Below, one piece after another: positions 35,446 through 42,296 of a DNA stretch of 52,254 bases. The DNA lies in contig JAQXAR010000032.1 of the NCBI GenBank assembly GCA_029252805.1, forward strand, positions 1-52,254, read 5' to 3'. This DNA is from Rickettsiales bacterium (lineage in GTDB: Bacteria; Pseudomonadota; Alphaproteobacteria; Rickettsiales; JALZUV01). The notes under the pieces are model-generated. The model was not told the origin of the DNA. It ran no database searches and saw nothing but the letters and a program-made list of their open reading frames with translations. Made by a program: the position numbers and the translations under genes. Positions within the stretch are counted from its first letter, which is position 1; each line of letters opens with the position of its first letter.

Positions 35446-37087
35446 CATCTTTTGTTGTATCGTCCTTCTCAGCCTTGTCTTTACCGCTGGCCGTAGCGGG
35501 TTTGATATTAATACTGTCGCCGATATTATTGGCACGGATAGTTACCTTCGTTTTCTAACGCTCGATAAGCTGCTGCAAGGGGCTAACTGGTATGACCACC
35601 TGATTGAACGTACCAATTGGCCCCATGGGTTAAAGCATCATTGGACGCGCCCAGTTGACCTCCTCATGTTACCTTTCGCGAGTATCATGCCGATGCTCAA
35701 AGCCAGTATTATCTATCAATTCACCTTGCTTCTAGCCTTCACATGGGCAATGGCGCTCACCACTGTAAGACTCGGCGGAACATTGCAAAACCTTGTACTG
35801 CCTTGCATTTTGCTCGCCATTTATTGCAACCCTTACATCCTCTCCTATTTCGCGCCTGGGCGCGTCGACCATCATGCGCTGCTCGCCACCTTATGCATCT
35901 GGGTACTTTATAACCTGCTGACGGAGCGTATTCGAACGGCGGGCATATTGGCAGGCCTTGGAGTCTGGGTAAGCATCGAGTTCTTCGCTCCCCTCTTCTT
36001 TGCCAGCCTATGGCTGGGAGTATGCTGGTTACAACACCCAGAGCACTATCACAAAGTTCCACGACGTTTCTTTACCCTGATGCTATGCAGCATGGCGCTT
36101 GGAATTTTAATGGAACGCCCCGCTCTCCAATTCACGAGCGTTATTATTGACAGCCTCTCATGGCCCCATTTCGTCATGATTACACTCACCTGCATTGCTG
36201 CAACCTTACTTTCACTGCAAGCAGCATGGCAATGTAGCTTACTCTGGCGCGGCATTAAGGCAGGCCTTCTCGCTGTCGCAATCTTCTTGCTCACCTTCCT
36301 TGGCTTCCCTGAATTGCTAGAACTCAGCCTTGTCACCATGACCGACCCGCTCTTGGTTGAACATTTTGGCAATAATATTGGTGAACTCAAATCTCCTATC
36401 GAAGCGGGGTATAACATCTCGCCTTTTATTCCCTTACTGCTCGCATTGCCGCTCGCTTTCATGCGTATGAGAAAAGAGCATTGGCCCTTAGCACCTCTCT
36501 CACTTATCTTCATGACTATCGGAATGCATGTGCTATTTTTCGATGCACTTCGTTGGGCCTATTACGCTGTCCCGTCCGCATTACTGCTCCTCGCTTATGG
36601 CTTAAGTGACACAAAATGGGAAGACCGGCGCATTGGCCGAATGCTAATTATTTTCGCGGTTATCATTCTTCCACTCGCCCTAATCACCGCCAAAGGCACA
36701 GAAGAAAAAAAACGCCGCGCACACCCTTGCAATACAGAAATGACCGCCCTCATCCGGGATAATTTACTCGGAGATAAACCACTCACTCTGGCCATTAATG
36801 CAAATCGTGGTTACGAGGTTTTATTCTTCACCCCTCACCGGATTCTATCAGCAAATAATCATCGTAATGTAGATGGGTTGGGTGATTTACTCCGTATTTT
36901 TTATAGCAACAATCCAGCACTCGCCAAAGAAATTATCCGAAAACGTAAGATTGATAGGGTCATCGCCTGCCCGAATTACATCCGCAAGAATAGCTACCTG
37001 AATAACGCACATTCATGGCTCTCCCCTCACCCGCTAGGCGAGGCGATACAAACCATCAAAGTCTGGGATGTTAAATTCCCGGAATAA
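35429..37087 (+). CDS. polytopic GT-C-like membrane protein
   Basis: A 552-aa inner-membrane protein with about 10-12 hydrophobic segments. Near the N-terminus come GTDSYLRFLTLDKLL, WYDHLIERTNWPHG and HHWTRPVDLL, then FAPGRVDHHALLA: the spacing of acidic and aromatic residues and the DHH motif recall GT-C-fold glycosyltransferases and related alphaproteobacterial proteins. The last 150 residues look extracytoplasmic. The sugar and acceptor are unknown. I start at GTG 35429; a TTG at 35414 is possible. It overlaps the plsC 3' end and its own last 17 bp overlap the small lipoprotein gene on the other strand. Confidence 0.72.
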   Translation: MPYPRSIFCCIVLLSLVFTAGRSGFDINTVADIIGTDSYLRFLTLDKLLQGANWYDHLIERTNWPHGLKHHWTRPVDLLMLPFASIMPMLKASIIYQFTLLLAFTWAMALTTVRLGGTLQNLVLPCILLAIYCNPYILSYFAPGRVDHHALLATLCIWVLYNLLTERIRTAGILAGLGVWVSIEFFAPLFFASLWLGVCWLQHPEHYHKVPRRFFTLMLCSMALGILMERPALQFTSVIIDSLSWPHFVMITLTCIAATLLSLQAAWQCSLLWRGIKAGLLAVAIFLLTFLGFPELLELSLVTMTDPLLVEHFGNNIGELKSPIEAGYNISPFIPLLLALPLAFMRMRKEHWPLAPLSLIFMTIGMHVLFFDALRWAYYAVPSALLLLAYGLSDTKWEDRRIGRMLIIFAVIILPLALITAKGTEEKKRRAHPCNTEMTALIRDNLLGDKPLTLAINANRGYEVLFFTPHRILSANNHRNVDGLGDLLRIFYSNNPALAKEIIRKRKIDRVIACPNYIRKNSYLNNAHSWLSPHPLGEAIQTIKVWDVKFPE

Positions 37088-37148
37088 AGGGCACATCGCA
37101 AGCCGCGAGCAAAATAGCTGTCAGCACAAGTAAGGCAGTCATTTTCAT
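37071..37148 (-). CDS. 25-aa small lipoprotein
   Basis: The reverse strand reads MKMTALLVLTAILLAAC then DVPFIPGI and stops. It is a full lipoprotein signal: Met-Lys start, hydrophobic core, LLAAC lipobox, and only eight mature residues, rich in Pro and hydrophobics. It starts 4 bp after the putA stop, so it is likely in the putA transcript. The ribosome site is weak. Size and layout recall entericidin- or LptM-like micro-lipoproteins, but I cannot assign it. Confidence 0.55.
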   Translation of the reverse strand: MKMTALLVLTAILLAACDVPFIPGI

Positions 37149-37152
37149 AGTA

Positions 37153-40100
37153 TCAGCTCAATAAATCAAGGTTGCCGCCAATTGCAGCGGTATTGATTGT
37201 GATCGTACGCTCTGTCATGAAACGATGCAAGTAATGCGGTCCACCCGCTTTCGGCCCCGTTCCAGATAACCCTTCTCCGCCGAAAGGTTGCACTCCAACA
37301 ACCGCACCTGTCATATTACGGTTAATGTAAAGATTTCCGGCATGAATCGTATTCTGCACATGCTCCCAATGGTCTTCGATACGACTATGCAAACCGAATG
37401 TCAGACCAAAGCCTGTCGCATTGATACGCTCAGAAAGTTTTTCAAAATCTTTCCCTTTAAAGCGAATAACATGCAAAATCGGGCCGAAATGTTCCTTCTC
37501 TAACTGATCGATACTATCGAGCTTAATCAGGTGTGGCGGTACAAAGCTGCCGCCCAGCCCAGGCGCTTCTAGCTTCTTGATGACTCTGCCTTGCTTTTCC
37601 ATTTCCGCACAATGCGCCAACAAACCTTCACGCGCCCGGACGTCGATAACCGGTCCAACATCGGTTGCAGGGTTTAGCGGATTGCCGATTTTCAGCTCAT
37701 CCATTGCCTGTTCGAGCATGCCTTGTAATTCGTCGGCAATCGAATCTTGTACCATTAACACGCGAAGCGCCGAGCAACGCTGCCCTGCACTGCCGAACGC
37801 AGATAAGATAATATCATCCACCGCTTGCTCCAAAAGTGCGGTCGAATCGACAATCATGCAATTTTGTCCGCCAGTTTCGGCGATCAAGGGGATGATGGCA
37901 CCAGTGCGAGCGGCAAGCGTTTGATTGATCCCTTGCGCTACAGGAACGGAACCGGTGAAACACACACCTGCAATATCAGGATGTTCGATCATCGCTTGGC
38001 CAATGACGCTGCCTTTACCAATTTGCAATTGCAGCACATCTTTCGGGATGCCCGCTTCATGCATGAGCTCGACTGCGCGTAATGCAATGAGCGGTGTTTG
38101 CTCGGCGGGCTTTGCAACGACCGCATTACCGGCGACGAGTGCTGCAGCCACCTGCCCCGTAAAGATCGCGAGGGGGAAATTCCAAGGGCTAATGCACACG
38201 AATGTACCCCGGCCGAAGAAATGCAGTTCATTACTCTCACCCGTTGGCCCTGGCAATAATTGCGGCACCATTTGGCTACGAGATTGATTTGCGTAATAAC
38301 GGCAGAAATCGACCGCTTCGCGCAGCTCTGAAATTGCATCAAGTTGCGTTTTTCCGGCCTCATATACGCAAAGCGAAAGCAACTCCGCCTCATTCTCCAG
38401 CATCAATTCTGCTGCTTTATCGAGCACCATCGCGCGCTCATTGACAGGAGTTTTATTCCAATCAACTTGCGCTTTATTGGCACTCTCTATCGCTTTTGCA
38501 ACACCCTTAGCATCCGTGTAACTAAGCTTCGCAAGCTCTGCACCAGTGGTTGGGTTAGTCGCCGGCTTATCGCCTAAATCTTTCGGTTGAGGCGGTTGGA
38601 TCGCTTCCTTAAGATATTCCAAATGCGCTACATTCCCTAGATCATAGCCTTTAGGGTTTTGACGATCCGCGTAAATGTCTTTCGGCAAAACAATATCAGG
38701 GTGTGAGCCAAATTGACGATTCCGGATTTTCTCTAGCGGATCACCCAATAACACTTCCAGCGGAAAAGTATCATCCATCAGTTGATTTACGAAGGAGGAG
38801 TTTGCACCATTTTCTAACAAACGACGGATCAGATAGGCCAACAAATCTTTATGACGACCAACCGGCGCATAAACACGGCACGGAATATCACCAATAAGCT
38901 GATCGTAAAGCTTCTCGCCCATACCATGCAGGCGTTGGAATTCGAATTCTCCAGTCTTCCAACCGGCATCTGAGGCCATCTCGCGTACGGCAACCAAGGT
39001 ATGCGCATTATGAGTCGCAAATTGTGGATAGAATGCCTGCTTATCGTTCAACATGGCCTCCGCGCAGGCAAGATAGGAAAGATCCGTATTCGCTTTACGC
39101 GTGAATACGGGGTAATTTTCTAACCCGCCCTGTTGCGAGAGTTTAATTTCTGTATCCCAATAGGCGCCCTTAACAAGGCGAACGGGGATACGACTTCCAC
39201 TGCGCTTTGCGAGATTCTGTAACCACTCCACTACCATCAGAGCACGTTTTTGATACGCCTGCAGTACAAAGCCTATGCAATTGGAGCCTTTAAACTCTTC
39301 ATCCATCACCAGAGCTTCAAATAGCTTCATATGAATATCGAGGCGCGCAGCTTCTTCCGCATCGAGCGAAATCATAACACCTGATTTTTTTGCTTGCGCA
39401 CAAAGCACCTTCAGCTTCGGCAAGAGTTCCGCTTCAAGGCGCTCATATTTCACCGTGTAATATTTAGGATGTAGCGCCGAGAGTTTAATCGAAAGCGACG
39501 GCTGGATTGCCCCGCCGCCTTTTGCACTGGCAATCGCCGTTAGCGCACCCGTATAGGCTTCGTAATAGCTCTGAGCTTGCTTGGCGGTACGCGCGCCCTC
39601 GCCTAAGATGTCGTAAGACATCATATAGCCCCTTTTATGCGCCGACTTTGCCCGTGCCATCGCTTCTTTAATGGTCGTACCCATCACAAATTGCGTTCCG
39701 ATAAAGCGCACCGCTTGACGCAGAGATTCGCGCACCGTTGACTCACCCAAGCGCCCAACAAGTTTGCGTAGCATCAAACTTGATTTTTGGCCTTCAGGGC
39801 TACCGAATTCCAATACTTTACCCGTTAGCAACAAGCCCCAGCTAGAGGCATTGACGAGAATAGATTCACTCTGCCCAAGATGCTTATCCCACTCGCGGCC
39901 ATCGAACTTATCACGAATCAAATCATCTGCCGTGTGGCTATCAGGAATACGTAGCAACGCTTCTGCCAACGACATAATGGCGATACCCTCTTTGGTATTG
40001 AGGCCATATTCCTGCAAGAAGGCTTCAACACCGTGACCAGCGCCTTCTTTGCGCAACTTCTCGACGATCTTCTCAGCCCCTTGTATCACGCGTGGTACGA

Positions 40101-40212
40101 GCTTCTCATAGCGCGGGAGGCTATCGGAAAGTTTACGTAAAATATCAGACTCATCTGCAAAGGCTGCTTGGCTGATGGCTCTATGTTCAGGGGTCAGAAT
40201 AATTGTTGTCAT
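37153..40212 (-). CDS. putA: bifunctional proline dehydrogenase / P5C dehydrogenase
   Basis: Oxidises proline to glutamate in two steps (FAD-dependent proline dehydrogenase, then NAD-dependent aldehyde dehydrogenase). The 1019-aa protein has the proline dehydrogenase barrel (YDILGEGARTA, PSLSIKLSALHPKY, RLVKGAYWDTEI, ATHNAHT) in the first half and the aldehyde dehydrogenase in the second (PWNFPLAIF, GSAGQRCSALRVL with the catalytic Cys, AETGGQN with the Glu). It lacks the N-terminal ribbon-helix-helix domain of E. coli PutA, so it is not self-repressing. A palindrome and a promoter lie just upstream. Confidence 0.95.
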   Translation of the reverse strand: MTTIILTPEHRAISQAAFADESDILRKLSDSLPRYEKLVPRVIQGAEKIVEKLRKEGAGHGVEAFLQEYGLNTKEGIAIMSLAEALLRIPDSHTADDLIRDKFDGREWDKHLGQSESILVNASSWGLLLTGKVLEFGSPEGQKSSLMLRKLVGRLGESTVRESLRQAVRFIGTQFVMGTTIKEAMARAKSAHKRGYMMSYDILGEGARTAKQAQSYYEAYTGALTAIASAKGGGAIQPSLSIKLSALHPKYYTVKYERLEAELLPKLKVLCAQAKKSGVMISLDAEEAARLDIHMKLFEALVMDEEFKGSNCIGFVLQAYQKRALMVVEWLQNLAKRSGSRIPVRLVKGAYWDTEIKLSQQGGLENYPVFTRKANTDLSYLACAEAMLNDKQAFYPQFATHNAHTLVAVREMASDAGWKTGEFEFQRLHGMGEKLYDQLIGDIPCRVYAPVGRHKDLLAYLIRRLLENGANSSFVNQLMDDTFPLEVLLGDPLEKIRNRQFGSHPDIVLPKDIYADRQNPKGYDLGNVAHLEYLKEAIQPPQPKDLGDKPATNPTTGAELAKLSYTDAKGVAKAIESANKAQVDWNKTPVNERAMVLDKAAELMLENEAELLSLCVYEAGKTQLDAISELREAVDFCRYYANQSRSQMVPQLLPGPTGESNELHFFGRGTFVCISPWNFPLAIFTGQVAAALVAGNAVVAKPAEQTPLIALRAVELMHEAGIPKDVLQLQIGKGSVIGQAMIEHPDIAGVCFTGSVPVAQGINQTLAARTGAIIPLIAETGGQNCMIVDSTALLEQAVDDIILSAFGSAGQRCSALRVLMVQDSIADELQGMLEQAMDELKIGNPLNPATDVGPVIDVRAREGLLAHCAEMEKQGRVIKKLEAPGLGGSFVPPHLIKLDSIDQLEKEHFGPILHVIRFKGKDFEKLSERINATGFGLTFGLHSRIEDHWEHVQNTIHAGNLYINRNMTGAVVGVQPFGGEGLSGTGPKAGGPHYLHRFMTERTITINTAAIGGNLDLLS

Positions 40213-40218
40213 AAACGG

Positions 40219-40247
40219 CTAATGCCACCCGTGTGACAAACTGTCAA
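40219..40247 (-). promoter_or_regulatory. candidate putA promoter with palindrome
   Basis: On the minus strand TTGACA (40247-40242) and CATTAG (40224-40219) are 17 bp apart. The start point would fall at about the putA ATG, suggesting a leaderless mRNA. The -35 lies inside the palindrome TGACA-AAC-TGTCA (40234-40246), which could be an operator. Confidence 0.4.
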
Positions 40248-40262
40248 GCGAAGTCGAAGACC

Positions 40263-41087
40263 CTAGTGATTCGGCTTATAGAATCCTTTAAATTCAGGAA
40301 CGGGTGAAAAATAATCTCCAAGCCCCATTACCGTCTCTGGTGCGCCCAAAACAAGATAGCCTTTCGGTGCAATAATTCGATGCATTTTTTCCAAGATACG
40401 CGTCTTGGTTGCTACATCAAAATAGATAAGCACGTTACGCAGCATGATCACATCAAACGGCCCACCTGCGTAAAAGTCACGAATGAGATTTCCGGCTTTA
40501 TATTCGATGTGGCGTTTTAAAGTATCCCGAATCTTCCACCCTTGGGGCACCTTTTCAAAATAGGACGCAATTTGCACATCGGTAAGCCCGCGATTCACCT
40601 CGAAATCATTATAGATTCCCGCTTTTGCCTTTGCGATAATCTCGGTCGAGATATCGGTCGCCAGCATTTTATAGTTAATGGGTTTCACCTCTTTTGAAAT
40701 CTTCTCCATCACCATAGCGAAGGAATAAGGCTCTTGCCCGCTTGAGCATGCAGCAGACCAAAAATTCAATGTCGTACGCTCTTGCTGTTTGATAAAAACC
40801 TCAGAGACCACTCTTTCAAACACCTCAAAGGGAGATTTATCGCGAAAGAAAAAAGTCTCATTAATCGTCATCGCATCGATCACATCCTGCTTGAGGATAT
40901 GAGTTGGGAGCGTATGCAGGCGATTCGCCAATTCAGTCACGCTAGGAATATCGTGATGTTCCAAAACAGGTTCGAGCTTACTATCCAACAAATATTTCTT
41001 TTCTTCTGTCAGCACATAGCCCGACTGTTGAAAAAGGAAATCGCGATAGAAGTTATAAGTTCCAGTATTTATGGTAGCAGTTAGCAT
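40263..41087 (-). CDS. cheR: chemotaxis protein methyltransferase CheR
   Basis: A 274-aa SAM-dependent methyltransferase that methylates glutamates on chemoreceptors. It has the N-terminal helical domain and the catalytic domain with FWSAACSSGQEPYSFAM (SAM site), MLATDIS, and PFDVIMLRNVLIYFD, the standard CheR motifs. It ends the operon cheA-cheW-cheB-cheR, 7 bp after cheB. Confidence 0.94.
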   Translation of the reverse strand: MLTATINTGTYNFYRDFLFQQSGYVLTEEKKYLLDSKLEPVLEHHDIPSVTELANRLHTLPTHILKQDVIDAMTINETFFFRDKSPFEVFERVVSEVFIKQQERTTLNFWSAACSSGQEPYSFAMVMEKISKEVKPINYKMLATDISTEIIAKAKAGIYNDFEVNRGLTDVQIASYFEKVPQGWKIRDTLKRHIEYKAGNLIRDFYAGGPFDVIMLRNVLIYFDVATKTRILEKMHRIIAPKGYLVLGAPETVMGLGDYFSPVPEFKGFYKPNH

Positions 41088-41094
41088 AATGTTA

Positions 41095-41706
41095 TTATTG
41101 CCCTAAAATGGTTAAAATTTTGTGAGGAATTTGCCCTAAAGGCAAAATTTCATGCGATAATCCTGCTTCAGCGACGGCCGCTGGCATACCCCATACCGCG
41201 CTTGTCTCTTTATCTTGCGAAAGTAGTATATTGCTATTGCTCTCTTCAACAATTTGGCGCGCCCCCTCTAAACCATCCTGCCCCATCCCTGTCAGGATCA
41301 CCGCCAAGGTGTTATGGGGATAGATACCGCCAATCGATTCAAACATAGGGTCTACGGCTGGACGACAATAATTGACAGGAGGATCCTGATTCAATCTCAC
41401 CTGCACATCCTTATTCAGCATCTGCTTAAAGCACATGTGGTAATCACCTGGCGCCAAATAGACTTTTCCTATTTCAAGCGCTTGTCCGTCTTTCGCTTCA
41501 AAAGATTCGAACCTAGTTTCTTCTTCTATTTGGCTGGCAAATATACCAGTAAAAGAAGCGGGCATGTGCTGGGTAATAATAATGGGGACATGGCACTTTC
41601 CATATAACGGTTTCAGCACTTTCATCAATGCTTGTGGTCCTCCCGTCGAACTCCCAATCGCCAGAACTTTAGGTAATAATGATAGTTTGGGATAGGGGCG
41701 CGTCAT
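41095..41706 (-). CDS. cheB: CheB methylesterase domain without receiver
   Basis: A 203-aa protein holding only the C-terminal esterase/deamidase domain of CheB. The catalytic triad is seen: Ser in AIGSSTGGPQAL, His in ITQHMP, Asp in LTGMGQDGL; the PGDYHM loop is also present. The N-terminal receiver domain and linker that normally inhibit the esterase until phosphorylated are missing, and the 89-bp gap upstream is too short to hold them. A TTG one codon upstream (41709) has a better spaced AGAGGA site. Activity is probably constitutive or controlled in some other way. Confidence 0.88.
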   Translation of the reverse strand: MTRPYPKLSLLPKVLAIGSSTGGPQALMKVLKPLYGKCHVPIIITQHMPASFTGIFASQIEEETRFESFEAKDGQALEIGKVYLAPGDYHMCFKQMLNKDVQVRLNQDPPVNYCRPAVDPMFESIGGIYPHNTLAVILTGMGQDGLEGARQIVEESNSNILLSQDKETSAVWGMPAAVAEAGLSHEILPLGQIPHKILTILGQ

Positions 41707-41798
41707 CAATGGAATATCCTCTTACAGCCGGTTAAACTGTTTCGGCTGCAACCCTAAGGCTAACAGCGTACGAGGTTTTTGAGAGCACATCACATACA

Positions 41799-42296
41799 TT
41801 AAGTTTCAACTTCCTCTGCGAGTGGCTTCACCATATGAAATAATTTCGGCACATCAAGGCAGACAATTAGCTCGTTATCACGCTTAATCACACCATTAGC
41901 AACCTCACGCAATTTGCCTTCCAAAATGGAAGGGTTTGTGTCCATCTCATCTGGCATAAACGTAAATACATCACGCACACCATCCACAATAATACTGTAG
42001 AGTTCCTCTTCGAATTCGACCACAACACTTAAATCTTCAACCTCATCGGAAAGAGGCACACCCAAAGTAACACGCGCATCAATCGCGGTCACAATATGCC
42101 CGCGAAGATTCATGACCCCTGCGATACCTTCTTCAGACAAAGGCACATGGGTAAGTTTCTGCAAACGCAACACATCTCGCACCTGCGCGACATGAATACA
42201 AAAGGCCTGATTCCCTAAGTGGAAAATAAGATAATCATTGATGATACCATCCTTATCTTCCGCATAACCATCTTCATGAACTACAAGATCATTCAT
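41799..42296 (-). CDS. cheW: chemotaxis coupling protein CheW
   Basis: A 165-aa CheW-domain adaptor joining chemoreceptors to CheA. Typical segments: YLIFHLGNQAFCIHVAQVRDV, LRGHIVTAIDARVTLGVP, VVEFEEELYSIIVDGVRDV and the late LDVPKLF. An N-terminal extension of about 15 residues is acidic. The ATG overlaps the cheA 3' end by 8 bp, so translation is coupled. Confidence 0.94.
   Translation of the reverse strand: MNDLVVHEDGYAEDKDGIINDYLIFHLGNQAFCIHVAQVRDVLRLQKLTHVPLSEEGIAGVMNLRGHIVTAIDARVTLGVPLSDEVEDLSVVVEFEEELYSIIVDGVRDVFTFMPDEMDTNPSILEGKLREVANGVIKRDNELIVCLDVPKLFHMVKPLAEEVET

Noticed and set aside
41707-41798. Remnant of a CheB receiver domain upstream of cheB
   Set aside because: The gap is about 90 bp and shows no receiver motif in any frame.
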